From Parageobacillus sp. KH3-4 (GTDB taxonomy: Bacteria > Bacillota > Bacilli > Bacillales > Anoxybacillaceae), in contig NZ_AP025627.1 in assembly GCF_022846435.1 (NCBI RefSeq), forward strand, positions 530,001 through 594,000: DNA of 64,000 bases, in the 5' to 3' direction. The translations under genes and the position numbers were made by a program. How positions within the stretch are numbered: position 1 is the stretch's first letter; each line of letters opens with the position of its first letter. Under the pieces are notes generated by a model that saw nothing but the letters and a program-made list of their open reading frames with translations, was not told the DNA's origin and searched no databases. Below, one piece after another: positions 21,281 to 31,565 of the stretch.

Positions 21281-22261
21281 GTGCCTCGACCGTACGTGTT
21301 TATTACGCGGAAGCTTCCAGATGATATTGTCGCCCCGATAAAAGATATCGCTGAAGTGGCGATGTGGCCGCATGACGACATACAAGTTCCTCGCGATGTA
21401 TTAATGAACGAAGCGAAAAAAGCAGACGCGTTATTAACGATGGTGTCTGACGTCGTCGATGAAGAAATATTAGAAGCGGGAACATCGCTAAAAGTCGTCG
21501 CGAACATGGGGGTTGGGTTTGATAATATCGATGTTTCTGCTGCGACAAAACACGGCATTGCTGTTTGCAACACCCCGGATGTGTTAACAGATACCACTGC
21601 CGATTTAACGTTCGCCTTGCTGCTGGCGACCGCCCGCCGTGTAGTGGAGGCGGCGCAATGGATCAAAGAAGGAAAATGGAAAGGCTGGAGTCCATTTTTA
21701 TTGGCTGGCGCTGATGTCCACCACAAGACGATCGGCATTGTCGGTATGGGAAAAATCGGGCAGGCTGTCGCCAAACGCGCGATTGGTTTTGATATGAACA
21801 TTTTATACCATAATCGTTCTCGCAATATAGAAGCGGAACAAAAACTTGGTGCGACATATTGCTCATTGGAAGAGCTGTTGAAAGCCGCCGATTTTGTTGT
21901 TTGTTTGACGCCGCTAACAAAGGAAACGCGTCACATGTTTAACAGCGAGGCGTTTCGCAAAATGAAACGCTCGGCGATATTTATTAATGCGGCAAGGGGA
22001 GCGGTTGTGGATGAACAAGATTTATACGATGCGCTTGTAAGCGGGGAAATCGCTGCGGCAGGATTAGATGTGTTTGAACATGAACCGATTGACGCTTCCC
22101 ATCCTTTATTAACATTAACAAACGTCGTTGCTTTACCGCACATCGGAAGCGCGACGAAAGAAACGCGCACGAAGATGATGGAACTATGCTGCCGAAATAT
22201 TATTGCAGTGTTAAAAGGAAAACGGCCTGAAACGCTTGTGAACAAAGAGTTGGACCGATAG
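21281..22261 (+). CDS. D-isomer 2-hydroxyacid dehydrogenase (glyoxylate/glycerate reductase type)
   Basis: NAD(P)-dependent D-2-hydroxyacid dehydrogenase, 326 residues. The Rossmann motif is GIVGMGKIGQAVAKR; the catalytic Arg, Glu and His lie in NAARGAVVDE, the following helix and LPHIGSAT. The N-terminus PRPYVFITRKLPDD resembles D-glycerate dehydrogenase/glyoxylate reductase (GyaR-like). GTG 21281 follows AGAAGGTGG; an in-frame GTG at 21272 lies in that site. Substrate is inferred. Confidence 0.9.
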   Translation: MPRPYVFITRKLPDDIVAPIKDIAEVAMWPHDDIQVPRDVLMNEAKKADALLTMVSDVVDEEILEAGTSLKVVANMGVGFDNIDVSAATKHGIAVCNTPDVLTDTTADLTFALLLATARRVVEAAQWIKEGKWKGWSPFLLAGADVHHKTIGIVGMGKIGQAVAKRAIGFDMNILYHNRSRNIEAEQKLGATYCSLEELLKAADFVVCLTPLTKETRHMFNSEAFRKMKRSAIFINAARGAVVDEQDLYDALVSGEIAAAGLDVFEHEPIDASHPLLTLTNVVALPHIGSATKETRTKMMELCCRNIIAVLKGKRPETLVNKELDR

Positions 22262-22267
22262 TAACTA

Positions 22268-22302
22268 AAGCAGTCCCTTTAGCAGGGCTGCTTGCTTTTT
22301 GC
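22268..22302 (+). terminator. Terminator after the 2-hydroxyacid dehydrogenase gene
   Basis: AAGCAG-CCC and GGGCTGCTT form a stem around 22268-22292, followed by GCTTTTT. Confidence 0.8.
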
Positions 22303-22365
22303 AAAAAAATTATCTGAATTTGCTTGATATTAATCGCTTTCCATATTTAATATAAAAATTAATCA

Positions 22366-22397
22366 TTGTAAAAAAAAACGACATCTTTTATAATGTC
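22366..22397 (+). promoter_or_regulatory. Promoter of hom-thrC-thrB with an overlapping dyad
   Basis: TTGTAA (22366-22371), a 17-base spacer, then TATAAT (22389-22394), a near-ideal sigma-A promoter. The dyad GACAT-N8-ATGTC (22380-22397) covers the -10 and could be an operator, for example for a threonine-biosynthesis repressor such as ThrR; this is inference. Confidence 0.75.
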
Positions 22398-22448
22398 TAC
22401 TATAAAAAAACAAATGTTTATATAGGAGATACAGAAAGGGTGGGGAGT

Positions 22449-23750
22449 ATGGCCAAGCCGATTTTTGTCGGGCTGTTAGGATTAGGTACCGTTGGAAGCG
22501 GTGTTGTCAAAATTATCGAAAATCATCAAGAACGGCTGATGCATCAAGTAGGATGCCCGGTGCAAGTGAAAAAAATCCTTGTAAGAAATATATATAAACA
22601 ACGAGACGTACGCGTCGACCCGTCTTTGTTGACAACCGATGTCACAGACGTCATTGACGATCCGGAAATCGATGTCATTATCGAAGTGATGGGGGGAATC
22701 GAAGAAACGCGCCAATATTTGCTGCGCGCATTGCAGCAAGGAAAGCATGTGGTGACGGCAAATAAAGACCTGATGGCATTGTATGGATCGGAATTGTTGG
22801 CAGTGGCGGCGGAAAATCATTGTGATTTGTTTTTTGAAGCAAGCGTCGCCGGGGGAATTCCAATTTTGCGCAGCCTCGTTGATGGCCTTGCTTCTGACCG
22901 CATTACGAAAATGATGGGGATCGTCAATGGAACAACAAACTATATTTTAACAAAAATGTGCAAATATGGATCGTCTTATGAGGAAGTGTTGGCGGAAGCA
23001 CAAGCGCTTGGATATGCGGAGGCAGATCCGACTGCGGACGTGGAAGGATTAGACGCGGCTCGAAAAATGGCGATTTTAGCCCGTCTCGGATTTTCGATGA
23101 ACATTGATTTAGAAGATGTACAAGTAAAAGGAATAACGTCGATTACGGAAGAAGATCTCAACTATAGCAAACGCCTCGGCTATACGATGAAATTAATCGG
23201 CATTGCCCAACGTGATGGCAATAAAGTGGAAGTCAGCGTTCAGCCGACGCTGCTCCCTGATTCGCATCCGCTTGCGTCCGTGAATGATGAATACAATGCG
23301 GTATATGTGTACGGCGAGGCGGTCGGCGAAACAATGTTTTACGGACCGGGAGCGGGGAGTTTGCCAACCGCGACAGCCGTTGTTTCTGACTTAGTAGCCG
23401 TCATGAAGAATATGAGGTTAGGGGTAAACGGATGCAATGCAGTCGCACCGCAGTACGAAAAACAACTAAAATCCCCATTAGAAATTTTTTCGAAATATTT
23501 TGTGCGTATTCATGTGAAAGATCAAGTTGGTGCGTTTGCGAAAATTACAACACTATTTTCTGAACATGGCGTCAGCTTCGAGAAAATTTTACAATTGCCG
23601 TTGAAAGAAGATGGGCTTGCGGAAATCGTCATTGTCACACATCGCGCGTCGCAAAAAGATTACGAAGAAATTTTGCAGCAATTGCGCGATTTGGAAATTG
23701 TCCATGAAGTAAAGAGCTCGTATCGCGTTGAAGGAGAGGGAAAAGCATGA
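22449..23750 (+). CDS. hom: Homoserine dehydrogenase
   Basis: Reduces L-aspartate-4-semialdehyde to L-homoserine, the branch point to threonine and methionine. It is 433 residues. The NAD-binding motif is [13 protein letters not shown]; the substrate region includes [12 protein letters not shown] and [16 protein letters not shown]; a C-terminal ACT domain (from about residue 355, [17 protein letters not shown]) allows feedback control by threonine. ATG 22449 follows GGGTGGGG. It overlaps thrC by 4 bases. Confidence 0.97.
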   Translation: MAKPIFVGLLGLGTVGSGVVKIIENHQERLMHQVGCPVQVKKILVRNIYKQRDVRVDPSLLTTDVTDVIDDPEIDVIIEVMGGIEETRQYLLRALQQGKHVVTANKDLMALYGSELLAVAAENHCDLFFEASVAGGIPILRSLVDGLASDRITKMMGIVNGTTNYILTKMCKYGSSYEEVLAEAQALGYAEADPTADVEGLDAARKMAILARLGFSMNIDLEDVQVKGITSITEEDLNYSKRLGYTMKLIGIAQRDGNKVEVSVQPTLLPDSHPLASVNDEYNAVYVYGEAVGETMFYGPGAGSLPTATAVVSDLVAVMKNMRLGVNGCNAVAPQYEKQLKSPLEIFSKYFVRIHVKDQVGAFAKITTLFSEHGVSFEKILQLPLKEDGLAEIVIVTHRASQKDYEEILQQLRDLEIVHEVKSSYRVEGEGKA

Positions 23751-24808
23751 CGTGGAAAGGTTTGTTGCACGCGTACCGCGAATTTTTGCCAATCAATGAA
23801 AACACCCCGATGCTTTCTTTGAATGAAGGGAATACCCCGCTTATTCCGCTGCCGCGGTTGTCGGAAAAGCTTGGCATTGAATTGTACGTCAAAGTCGAAG
23901 GGGTAAACCCGACGGGATCATTCAAAGACCGCGGCATGGTGATGGCGGTTGCAAAGGCGAAAGAATCAGGGAGCCGTACGATTATTTGCGCTTCGACGGG
24001 CAACACGTCCGCCTCCGCGGCGGCCTACGCGGCAAGAGCGGGGCTGCGCTGCATTGTCGTGATTCCGAACGGAAAAATCGCAATGGGGAAACTAGCGCAG
24101 GCGGTTATGTACGGAGCGGAAATTTTCGCGATTGAAGGAAACTTTGATGAAGCGTTAAAAATGGTGCGCCGCCTTAGCGATACGGCCCCGATCACGCTTG
24201 TCAACTCGGTAAATCCATATCGCATCGAGGGACAGAAAACCGCGGCGTTTGAGATTTGCGACCAGCTTGGCAAAGCGCCGGACGTGCTCGCGATTCCGGT
24301 CGGCAATGCCGGGAATATTACCGCTTATTGGAAAGGATTTAAAGAGTACCATGCGGCAAAACAAACTGGCCTTCCGCAAATGCGCGGATTTGAAGCGGAG
24401 GGAGCGGCGGCGATCGTCCGCAACCAAGTCATCGAGCATCCGGAAACGATTGCGACGGCGATTCGCATCGGCAATCCGGCGAGCTGGGAAAAAGCGGTTC
24501 AAGCGGCGACGGAATCGAATGGAAAAATTGATGAAGTATCCGATGCCGAAATTTTAGAAGCGTATAAGTTGCTCGCACGGGAGGAAGGCATTTTTGCCGA
24601 ACCAGCTTCTTGTGCATCCATCGCAGGAGTGATCAAGCAACGGAAGCGGAATGAAATCGGAAAAGGCAGCACCGTTGTGGCCGTGTTAACAGGAAATGGC
24701 CTAAAAGATCCGGCCATTGCGATGGAAGCGGCGGAAATCGAACCAACCGTACTTCCAAACGACGAAACAGTCGTGTTTGAACGCATTCAAGGAGTTGTCC
24801 ATCAATGA
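23747..24808 (+). CDS. thrC: Threonine synthase
   Basis: PLP enzyme converting O-phosphohomoserine to threonine. It is 353 residues. The PLP lysine lies in [11 protein letters not shown], the substrate loop is [19 protein letters not shown] and the PLP phosphate loop is [12 protein letters not shown]. Start and stop overlap both neighbours by 4 bases (ATGA), so hom-thrC-thrB is fully coupled. GC content looks higher than in nearby genes. Confidence 0.97.
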   Translation: MTWKGLLHAYREFLPINENTPMLSLNEGNTPLIPLPRLSEKLGIELYVKVEGVNPTGSFKDRGMVMAVAKAKESGSRTIICASTGNTSASAAAYAARAGLRCIVVIPNGKIAMGKLAQAVMYGAEIFAIEGNFDEALKMVRRLSDTAPITLVNSVNPYRIEGQKTAAFEICDQLGKAPDVLAIPVGNAGNITAYWKGFKEYHAAKQTGLPQMRGFEAEGAAAIVRNQVIEHPETIATAIRIGNPASWEKAVQAATESNGKIDEVSDAEILEAYKLLAREEGIFAEPASCASIAGVIKQRKRNEIGKGSTVVAVLTGNGLKDPAIAMEAAEIEPTVLPNDETVVFERIQGVVHQ

Positions 24809-25719
24809 AAGAAGATGGGATGTTAAAAATCGTCGTTCCGGCAAGCACGGCCAATTTAGGACCAGGTTTTGATTCGATTGGTCTTGCCGTATCCCGTTAT
24901 TTGATACTAGAAGTCAGGATGGCGGATGAATGGAAGTTTGTTCCCCATTCTTCCGAGGTAGAAGCGATCCCGAGGGGAACGGACAATTTAATTTATCAAG
25001 TAGCAGCGCAAGTGGCGCAAACATACGGGTGCACGTTGCCAAGTTGCTTAGTGGATGTATATAGCGATATTCCATTTACGCGTGGATTAGGAAGCAGCGC
25101 GGCAGCGGTGGTAGCGGGAATTGAACTGGCCAATGAGCTGGCTGATCTATCGCTCTCGCTGGAGCAAAAAATGCGGTTTGCCAGCTGTTATGAAGGGCAC
25201 CCGGATAATGTCGGCGCTTCTTTATATGGAGGGCTTGTCATTGGCAGCCATCGCCGACAAGGGACAGACGTTGTTCATGTTCCAAACGTGGAATTAGATT
25301 TAGTTGCCGTCATTCCTTCGTATGAATTGGAGACAAAAAAAGCGCGCAGCGTTTTGCCGCAGATGCTGGCGCGAGAAGATGCCGTCGAGGCTAGCGCGGT
25401 CAGCAACGTGTTAGTCGCGGCATTATTGACAAAAAGATGGGAACTTGCCGGGAAAATGATGGCGTGCGATTTGTTTCATCAGCCATATCGCAAAGAATTT
25501 GTTCCGCAATTATCGCTTGTAGAAAAGCTGGCTACGCAATACGGAGCGTTTGGGGTGGCATTGAGCGGGGCTGGCCCTACCGTTCTTGCTTTCGCCGAAC
25601 CAGGAAAAGGAATGAAATTAAAAGAAAAATTGGCTCCACACTTTCCAGATTGCGCGGTAGAGTGGCTGACGGTCGAACAAAAAGGGAGTCAAGTGTATAA
25701 GATGTCGCTAGAAAAATAA
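24805..25719 (+). CDS. thrB: Homoserine kinase
   Basis: GHMP kinase phosphorylating homoserine, 304 residues. The GHMP motifs are [18 protein letters not shown] (N-terminal), [16 protein letters not shown] (ATP loop) and [17 protein letters not shown] (C-terminal). It completes the hom-thrC-thrB operon. ATG 24805 overlaps the thrC stop. Confidence 0.97.
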   Translation: MKEDGMLKIVVPASTANLGPGFDSIGLAVSRYLILEVRMADEWKFVPHSSEVEAIPRGTDNLIYQVAAQVAQTYGCTLPSCLVDVYSDIPFTRGLGSSAAAVVAGIELANELADLSLSLEQKMRFASCYEGHPDNVGASLYGGLVIGSHRRQGTDVVHVPNVELDLVAVIPSYELETKKARSVLPQMLAREDAVEASAVSNVLVAALLTKRWELAGKMMACDLFHQPYRKEFVPQLSLVEKLATQYGAFGVALSGAGPTVLAFAEPGKGMKLKEKLAPHFPDCAVEWLTVEQKGSQVYKMSLEK

Positions 25720-25752
25720 CAGCGGTTCCCTTAGGAAACCGCTGTTATTTTC
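25717..25752. terminator. Terminator between thrB and yutI
   Basis: AACAGCGGTT (25718-25727) pairs with AACCGCTGTT (25737-25746), with TATTTT after it. Genes converge here. Confidence 0.85.
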
Positions 25753-25770
25753 GGCATAAACGGCCGTGGT

Positions 25771-26007
25771 TTAGAATACTTGTTCTACTTCGACAATGCC
25801 CGGCACTTCTTCTAACAGCGCGCGTTCAATTCCAGCTTTTAATGTGATCGTCGAGCTAGGGCAGCTTCCGCATGCGCCGAGCAAACGCAATTTGACAACT
25901 CCGTCTTCGACATCGATCAGTTCGCAGTCCCCACCATCACGAAGCAAAAACGGGCGCAGTTTATCTAAAACTTCTTGCACTTGTTCCTTGATTTCTTGAT
26001 CGCTCAT
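25771..26007 (-). CDS. yutI: NifU-like Fe-S carrier YutI
   Basis: NifU C-terminal-domain protein, 78 residues, with the CXXC motif in [16 protein letters not shown]. It probably receives Fe-S clusters from SufBCD and passes them to target proteins. AAAGGAGTC precedes ATG 26007. It is one of several Fe-S assembly genes in the window (suf, yutI, yutM). Confidence 0.93.
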   Translation of the reverse strand: MSDQEIKEQVQEVLDKLRPFLLRDGGDCELIDVEDGVVKLRLLGACGSCPSSTITLKAGIERALLEEVPGIVEVEQVF

Positions 26008-26104
26008 CTTTATCGACTCCTTTCTTTAACTTTATTATAATCATGATAAAGAAAAAAATCTAATGATAAATTTTTGTTTTTTACGATATGAAAGGTGGAA
26101 ATAT

Positions 26105-26431
26105 ATGACGCTGAAGCAAGTGGAAATATGCGTCTATGGCGCTGATGTGATTTGCCCGTCTTGTGTCCATTTGCCTTCTTCCAAAGAAACGTACGAATGG
26201 CTAGAAGCGGCGATTAAACGGAAATATCCGAATCAACCGTTTTCGATGACGTATATCGATATTTTCAACCCTCCGGAAGAAGATGAGGAGAAAAAGGCGT
26301 TTGCCAAAAAGGTGTTGGAAGAAGATTTGTTTTACCCTGTTGTCGTGATCGAAGGGGTTATCGTCGGAGAAGGAAATCCAAAGTTAAAGGCGATTTATGC
26401 AGAAATGGAAAAGTATGGTTATCGATGGTAA
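26105..26431 (+). CDS. yuzD: YuzD family protein (DUF1462)
   Basis: Thioredoxin-like YuzD family, 108 residues. The CXXC motif is ICPSCVHLPSS near residue 20, and there is a cis-Pro-like segment YPVVVIEGVIVGEGNPK. GAAAGGTGG precedes ATG 26105; an in-frame ATG at 26063 is weaker. It diverges from yutI. Function unknown. Confidence 0.92.
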   Translation: MTLKQVEICVYGADVICPSCVHLPSSKETYEWLEAAIKRKYPNQPFSMTYIDIFNPPEEDEEKKAFAKKVLEEDLFYPVVVIEGVIVGEGNPKLKAIYAEMEKYGYRW

Positions 26432-27058
26432 AAAAGATTCATCACCACAATGTGCACTTGATAAACATTGATTAAAAGGCAGAAAGTAGTTGTGCGAACG
26501 GAGAAAGAGAAACCATTACAACAGCCATCGACCTTCAGAAGCTAGTGCGAACAAGATTGAAATGAATGATTTTCTGACATATTTTAACCAATAAATAAAG
26601 AAAGCATCGTTCGATATTAACGAGAAGCATTAATAACAAATTCACAAAAATGGAAGGACAACATCTAAAATGGCGTTATGTATGAACAAATGACACCAGT
26701 CGTTGGTGGCTAAGGGAATGAATTTTTTGAAATTTTTAAAACAGGAAATCCTGCGAGCTGGCCATACAGTTATTCATGAACGTAACAGAACCGTAACTTT
26801 TCTTAATGTTCCAAGGTCTAAACTTAATTCATTGAATTTCGATGGAAGGAAAATAAAACGAATGCAGCCTACTCAAGGAGTAGGCTTTTTGTTCATAAAA
26901 AAAGAAAGGCAGATCTGTTCTTTGGTGAATAGGGGGTTATCTCCCAAAACACGCCCAGCGCCTGTCCAACTTTGGATTTTTAATACGCATTTTTGAGTTT
27001 GAAATATTCGATAAACGTTGTTATATCCATATTTATGGCACATTTTGCTTTTTTTGGT
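26432..27058. other. 627-base gap without a convincing gene
   Basis: No ORF here has a ribosome site and family-like sequence. A 97-codon open frame at 26703-26996 crosses a terminator hairpin and is not believed. The AT-rich, stop-rich sequence could be the remains of an insertion, but no transposase was recognised. Confidence 0.6.
26866..26892 (+). terminator. Orphan terminator hairpin
   Basis: AGCCTACTC and GAGTAGGCT around AAG, followed by TTTTTGTT. No gene directly upstream is identified. A similar hairpin follows the PH-domain gene at 62.84 kb. Confidence 0.7.
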
Positions 27059-28129
27059 TTAGTAGCCGTTATGGTATTTATACATCCACAATACCCCGGA
27101 TTTTAGCAATCTAGGAACTCTACCAGTTATTGGGCGATCAGCGAGGAGGCCGAATCCATGTTTTCTGCCGAGCGATCCAAGAATGCCTTTTAATTTAATA
27201 GGTGGAAATTCGCTTGGCGGTTCTTCCCCGTTCCAGCGTTTTTGTAATACTTGAACGATTTGTTCCGCTTGGCCCTCTGCGAGCTGAGCGCTTGGAGAGT
27301 GCGGCAAACTTGCGCAATCGCCGACAACATATACGTTTTCATATCCAGGAATGTGGTGCCGTTTTGTTAAAACGACACGGCCTTGTTTGTCTTTCTCCAC
27401 AGGCAGTTTGCGGACGACGCGGTTCGGTTGAATGCCCGCTGTCCAGACAATGACATCGCAATGAACCGGGGTGTCATGATTGTAAAGCGTGCGTTCTTCT
27501 ACTTTTGTAATGTTGGAACAACGAACAATTTCGATATTATGTTGTTGGAACCAGCTTTCGACATAGTCACTGAGCCGTTTTGGAAACATCGGCAAAATGC
27601 GTTCTCCGCGATCAAACAATTTTATGTGTAAATCAGGACGGCTTTCTGCTAATTCGCTTGCCAATTCGACGCCGCTTAGTCCTGCGCCGACAATACCAAC
27701 AATAGAGCCGGGAGGCAAATTGTTTAACGCTTCATATGCCGCGCGCGCTTTCTCAATGGATTGAATGCTATGCGTGAAAGTTTCGGCGCCTGGGACACCA
27801 TGGTATTTATCTTCACATCCTAAACCGATCACTAAATCATCATATGGGATGCTGCTTTCATCCTGCAACTGTACGTTTTGATTATCGAGGTCGATGTTAA
27901 CGACTTCACCGAAACGGTAGGTAAGACGCGGATGTTCAGGAAATGGGACACGAATGTGGTGATCGCTAATCGTGCCTGCTGCGAGTGCATAATACTCTGT
28001 TTTTAAGCAATGATATGGAATACGGTCGACGAGTGTAATATGAACATCTTCCGGTAAATGGTTTGGGAGGAGGCGAAGCAAAATCCGCATATTCCCGTAT
28101 CCTCCGCCGAGCAACACAAGGTGTCTCAT
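27059..28129 (-). CDS. yutJ: NAD(P)/FAD-dependent oxidoreductase, NDH-2-like (YutJ)
   Basis: Type II NADH dehydrogenase-like flavoprotein, 356 residues. FAD-binding VLLGGGYGNMR is at the N-terminus (an unusual GGGYGN in place of GAGYGG). The NAD-binding motif is GIVGAGLSGVELASELAE, and VYVVGDCASLPHSPSAQLAEGQAEQ is the second FAD site. The C-terminal membrane-binding helix of true NDH-2 looks short. The electron acceptor is not known. It is one of three related flavoproteins within 6 kb (with yumC and yumB). Confidence 0.9.
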   Translation of the reverse strand: MRHLVLLGGGYGNMRILLRLLPNHLPEDVHITLVDRIPYHCLKTEYYALAAGTISDHHIRVPFPEHPRLTYRFGEVVNIDLDNQNVQLQDESSIPYDDLVIGLGCEDKYHGVPGAETFTHSIQSIEKARAAYEALNNLPPGSIVGIVGAGLSGVELASELAESRPDLHIKLFDRGERILPMFPKRLSDYVESWFQQHNIEIVRCSNITKVEERTLYNHDTPVHCDVIVWTAGIQPNRVVRKLPVEKDKQGRVVLTKRHHIPGYENVYVVGDCASLPHSPSAQLAEGQAEQIVQVLQKRWNGEEPPSEFPPIKLKGILGSLGRKHGFGLLADRPITGRVPRLLKSGVLWMYKYHNGY

Positions 28130-28269
28130 AATGAAATTCCCCTTTTGTGATGATCTTTATAACCATTAAAAAGTATAGCGAAATTGTGACAAAATAACAA
28201 CAATTTTTCGGTAAACATTGACAAAAGGGGGAAAAGTAAATGTCGGTATATACAGCAAAAAGCTGGCGC

Positions 28270-28377
28270 CTTACTTGTTGCGCAAAATTTTCCTCTCCGT
28301 CCAGTAAACTTGAATTGCCGGAAAACAAAATTACATTTTGCCGATTTTTTTATACAATTTCCCAGACTCCGTCCAGT
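28270..28377. repeat. Diverged dispersed repeat, copy A
   Basis: About 100 bases that align with 32853-32952: shared AAAATTTTCCTCT, CAGTAA-CTTG, AAACAAAAT, TTTTGCCG and ACAATTTCC in the same order. It lies in the 324-base gap between yutJ and yuzB. Confidence 0.7.
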
Positions 28378-28453
28378 GAAAAACGAAGCGTCATTCGTTG
28401 ACGTTTTTCCAAAAAACCGATACGATGAAAAGCAGTAGGAAGGTGAAAAAACG

Positions 28454-28693
28454 ATGATCCAACCAATTATTGAATTTTGCATCAGCAACTTAGCGAGCGG
28501 CTCGCAAAAGGCGTTGGAAATATTAGAAAAAGATCCGAACTTGGATATTATAGAATACAGTTGTTTAAGCCACTGCACTCGTTGTGCGGAAACCCTTTTT
28601 GCTTTAGTAAACGGTGAAATCGTAACCGGTGATACTCCTGAACAGCTTGTGGAAAATATTTACCGCTATTTAGAAGAAAACCCGATGTTTTGA
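28454..28693 (+). CDS. yuzB: YuzB family protein (DUF1450)
   Basis: DUF1450/UPF0349 protein, 79 residues. Cysteines lie in FCISNL and [19 protein letters not shown], giving CXXC-type pairs in a thioredoxin-like/ferredoxin-like fold. GGAAGGTGA precedes ATG 28454. It is divergent from yutJ. Function unknown. Confidence 0.92.
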   Translation: MIQPIIEFCISNLASGSQKALEILEKDPNLDIIEYSCLSHCTRCAETLFALVNGEIVTGDTPEQLVENIYRYLEENPMF

Positions 28694-28777
28694 ACGATAA
28701 TCTTGTGCGAATTTCCAATTGGCTTTCATAAAGCATAAAGCTCATTTTGAATGGATGTGTCTATTATGGCATAAAAA

Positions 28778-28807
28778 ACGAGGATGTCCCACGGACATCC
28801 TCTTTCA
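28778..28807 (+). terminator. Terminator after yuzB
   Basis: GAGGATGTCC (28780-28789) pairs with GGACATCCTC (28793-28802), then TTTC. Confidence 0.8.
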
Positions 28808-28904
28808 AGGTGTATATGAAAAAACGGGGGATATTTTCATTGTGCCCAGTTGATTTTCGATTTATACTTATATATAAAAATTTTTTTCTTTCAAGGAGGA
28901 AATA

Positions 28905-29759
28905 ATGAATCAATTTTCGTTTACGAAAATGCATGGTCTTGGCAATAGTTATATATATGTTAATATGTTTGAAGAAACAATCCCGGAGTCATTATTATCG
29001 CCGCTGGCCGTGCAAGTGTCTAACGTCAATACCGGAATCGGGGCGGACGGCATGATTCTCATTTGCCCGTCAAAAACAGCCCCGGTTAAAATGCGGATTT
29101 TTAATAGCGATGGTTCTGAAGGAAAAAATTGCGGCAATGGCTTGCGTTGTGTTGCAAAATATGCATATGAGCATGGAATGGTCAAAGACCGCTCGTTTTT
29201 TATTGAAACATTGTCCGGGCTTGTGAAGGCAGAAGTTGCAGTAGAAAATGGAACGGTTACAAATGTCACCATTGATATGGGAAAGCCGCGTTTAAAGCGG
29301 AGCGAGATTCCGATGGTTGGTCCGGAGGCGGAACGAGTGGTTGCCGAACCGTTTGAAGTCGATGGGCAGCTGTACGAAATTACGGCGGTTTCGATGGGAA
29401 ACCCACATGTCATTTTTTACGTAGATGATATCAATAAAGCGCCAGTAACGGCTCTCGGACCAATTGTCGAAAAGGACAAGCGGTTTCCTGAAGGGGTAAA
29501 CGTCGAATTTGTCGAAGTAATAAACGACCGTGAGCTCCATTTTCGCGTATGGGAGCGTGGTTCTGGAGTGACGCAAGCGTGCGGTACAGGGGCTTGCGCG
29601 GCTGTTGTCGCTTCGGTGTTAAATGGAAAAACGGTGCGAAATAAGGAAACGATTGTCCATTTAGCAGGCGGAGATTTGACGATCACATGGACTGATGAAG
29701 GAAGTGTACGGATGACAGGACCGGCGGAAACGATTTGCACAGGAGTGTATTATTATTAA
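28905..29759 (+). CDS. dapF: Diaminopimelate epimerase
   Basis: Interconverts LL- and meso-diaminopimelate for lysine and peptidoglycan synthesis. It is 284 residues. The two catalytic cysteines lie in [10 protein letters not shown] and [10 protein letters not shown]. The N-terminus [13 protein letters not shown] has Ser-Tyr where the family usually has Asp-(Phe/Tyr) (GLGNDF/Y), a mild deviation. A strong CAAGGAGG precedes ATG 28905. Confidence 0.96.
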   Translation: MNQFSFTKMHGLGNSYIYVNMFEETIPESLLSPLAVQVSNVNTGIGADGMILICPSKTAPVKMRIFNSDGSEGKNCGNGLRCVAKYAYEHGMVKDRSFFIETLSGLVKAEVAVENGTVTNVTIDMGKPRLKRSEIPMVGPEAERVVAEPFEVDGQLYEITAVSMGNPHVIFYVDDINKAPVTALGPIVEKDKRFPEGVNVEFVEVINDRELHFRVWERGSGVTQACGTGACAAVVASVLNGKTVRNKETIVHLAGGDLTITWTDEGSVRMTGPAETICTGVYYY

Positions 29760-29820
29760 ATGTTTGAGATTTGAGCGCAACGGATGAAAAGCGATATACT
29801 ATCAATAAGGAGGGATCACA

Positions 29821-30183
29821 ATGACGGATATTATTACACTTACGGAGGCCGCGGCGTTTCAAATTAAAGATATGATGAAAGAACATGAAGAAGAAGGGGC
29901 GTATCTTCGCATTGGTGTAAAAGGCGGCGGCTGCAGCGGTTTGTCGTACGGAATGGGATTTGACCATGAACGCCATGAAGACGATCATGAGTTTGAACAA
30001 CACGGAATTAAAATTCTAGTCGATAAAGACAGCGCGCCGATTTTGCAAGGAACGGTCATTGACTATAAACAGTCGTTAATGGGCGGCGGTTTTACGATCA
30101 ATAACCCGAACGCGATTGCCACATGCGGCTGCGGTGCGTCGTTCAGAACGGCGACGAACGCGGGAACGCCGGAACAATGTTAA
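29821..30183 (+). CDS. yutM: HesB/IscA-type Fe-S carrier (YutM, SufA-like)
   Basis: A-type Fe-S carrier, 120 residues. The three conserved cysteines are in GGGCSGLSY and TCGCGASF. It probably hands clusters from SufBCD to apo-enzymes such as LipA. AAGGAGGG precedes ATG 29821. It lies 61 bases after dapF. Confidence 0.95.
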   Translation: MTDIITLTEAAAFQIKDMMKEHEEEGAYLRIGVKGGGCSGLSYGMGFDHERHEDDHEFEQHGIKILVDKDSAPILQGTVIDYKQSLMGGGFTINNPNAIATCGCGASFRTATNAGTPEQC

Positions 30184-30219
30184 GCAGCAGTTAAACAGCG
30201 ATATATCAACGTTTTATAA

Positions 30220-30254
30220 AAAAGGGATGCTTTTTGCACAAAGCATCCCTTCGC
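30220..30254. terminator. Terminator between yutM and yumC
   Basis: AAGGGATGCTTT (30222-30233) pairs with AAAGCATCCCTT (30240-30251), between converging genes. Confidence 0.85.
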
Positions 30255-30273
30255 TTGATGAAAAGGAAAGCAA

Positions 30274-31266
30274 TTAGAACAAGGAAGTGGAGTGCGCCGG
30301 TTGCATTCTCGCTGTCGGATCGATATACGTTTTTGCGCTGCTGATAGCGATTGGCGCTTCGCCGAATCCGCAAGCAATGAGTTTTATTTTTCCTTCATAT
30401 GTGCATATATCACCGGCAGCGTAAACGCCAGGAATATTTGTTTCCATTTTCGAGTTGACTTTGATGGAGTTTTTCTCAATTTCCAGCCCCCAGTTTTTAA
30501 TTGGTCCAAGCGAAGAAATAAAGCCGTAGTTCACAATGAGCGCGTCGATTTCGATCGTTTCGCGAGAGCCGTCTTTCACGTGCTCGATGACGACTTGGTG
30601 GATGCCGTTTTCATCGCCGATTAACTCCACAGGAACGAATGGGGTTTTCACATCAACTGTTGAATTCATCAATGTTTCCACGCTATGTTCGTGAGCGCGG
30701 AATTTATCACGCCGATGCACAATCGTTACTTTTTCCGCGATCGGTTCGAGCATAAGCGACCAGTCTACGGCTGAGTCCCCGCCGCCGCAGACGAGCACTT
30801 TTTGCCCTTTAAATTGGTTTAAGTCATTAATGAAGTAATATAAATTTTTCCCTTCATATTGCGCCGCGTTTTCTAGCTCAAGGCGCCGAGGCTGGAAAGC
30901 GCCGTTTCCGGCGGTAATAACGACGGTTTTGGAATAGTGTATTTCTTTGTTAGTCGTTAATTTCAACGTTCCATCTTCTAATTTTTCTAACTTTTCTACT
31001 GATTGTTCCAAGCAAACTGTCGGCGCAAATTGTTCCATCTGTTCTTTTAAATTATTAATCAATTCTTGGGCGCGAATTTTCGGAAATCCAGCAACGTCGT
31101 ATATGTACTTTTCAGGATAAAGGGCAGATAACTGTCCACCTAGCTGCGGAAGGCTTTCGATAATTTTTACGCTCATCTGCCTTAATCCTCCGTAAAAAGC
31201 AGCAAACAGCCCGGTCGGCCCACCGCCTATAATGGTAACATCGTATATTTTTTGATCTTCTTTCAT
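30274..31266 (-). CDS. yumC: Ferredoxin/flavodoxin-NADP+ reductase, TrxR-like (YumC)
   Basis: Thioredoxin-reductase-like FNR of the Bacillus type, 330 residues. FAD motif is [24 protein letters not shown] motif is [13 protein letters not shown], and [24 protein letters not shown] is the second FAD site. There is no CXXC redox pair, which separates it from thioredoxin reductase. ATG 31266 follows GGGGAGG. Supplies electrons to ferredoxin or flavodoxin; essential in B. subtilis. Confidence 0.95.
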   Translation of the reverse strand: MKEDQKIYDVTIIGGGPTGLFAAFYGGLRQMSVKIIESLPQLGGQLSALYPEKYIYDVAGFPKIRAQELINNLKEQMEQFAPTVCLEQSVEKLEKLEDGTLKLTTNKEIHYSKTVVITAGNGAFQPRRLELENAAQYEGKNLYYFINDLNQFKGQKVLVCGGGDSAVDWSLMLEPIAEKVTIVHRRDKFRAHEHSVETLMNSTVDVKTPFVPVELIGDENGIHQVVIEHVKDGSRETIEIDALIVNYGFISSLGPIKNWGLEIEKNSIKVNSKMETNIPGVYAAGDICTYEGKIKLIACGFGEAPIAISSAKTYIDPTARMQPAHSTSLF

Positions 31267-31382
31267 TCGGACGATTCCTCCCCGCAATAAAATTCCCTTT
31301 ATTGTTTTTATCATACCATAAAATGCGGTTGTTATTATGACAATTTTCGCAGTAAAAAAAATAGAAAAACATAAAAAAACGC

Positions 31383-31411
31383 TTGAAAAAGATTTGAAAA
31401 AAGTCTAATAT
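31383..31411 (+). promoter_or_regulatory. Predicted promoter of yumB
   Basis: TTGAAA, a 17-base spacer, then TAATAT. It lies about 155 bases before the yumB TTG start. Confidence 0.6.
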
Positions 31412-31450
31412 GTTTTAGTGGAAACATTGTTAATTTTTTGTGAAAATTGT

Positions 31451-31468
31451 TCGACATTTTTTTGTCGA
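31451..31468 (+). promoter_or_regulatory. Perfect dyad in the yumB leader
   Basis: TCGACA, six T, TGTCGA: an exact inverted repeat, either a small hairpin or an operator. The owner is not known. Confidence 0.45.
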
Positions 31469-31471
31469 CTA

Positions 31472-31489
31472 ACGTGAATATTTTCACAA
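31472..31489 (+). promoter_or_regulatory. Rex-type operator upstream of yumB
   Basis: ACGTGAA-N4-TTCACAA against the Rex consensus TTGTGAA-N4-TTCACAA: full match on the right half, five of seven on the left. Rex represses NADH dehydrogenase genes in Bacillus according to NADH/NAD+ ratio. Confidence 0.65.
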
Positions 31490-31565
31490 ACTTTATTCAA
31501 TAAAAATGCACATGGCAGCAAAACCTATAAAAAATGAAAAATTAAAAAGGGTGGAAGTGATTCAG

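Noticed and set aside
21190-21825. 211-codon antisense frame over the 2-hydroxyacid dehydrogenase
   Set aside because: Shadow of a clear enzyme gene; it has no ribosome site or recognisable domain.
22262-22448. T-box or riboswitch before hom
   Set aside because: The gap is under 190 bases, contains a terminator for the previous gene and a plain promoter, and shows no T-box sequence.
26703-26996. 97-codon open frame in the gap after yuzD
   Set aside because: It reads through a terminator hairpin at 26866-26892, has no ribosome site and no family-like sequence.
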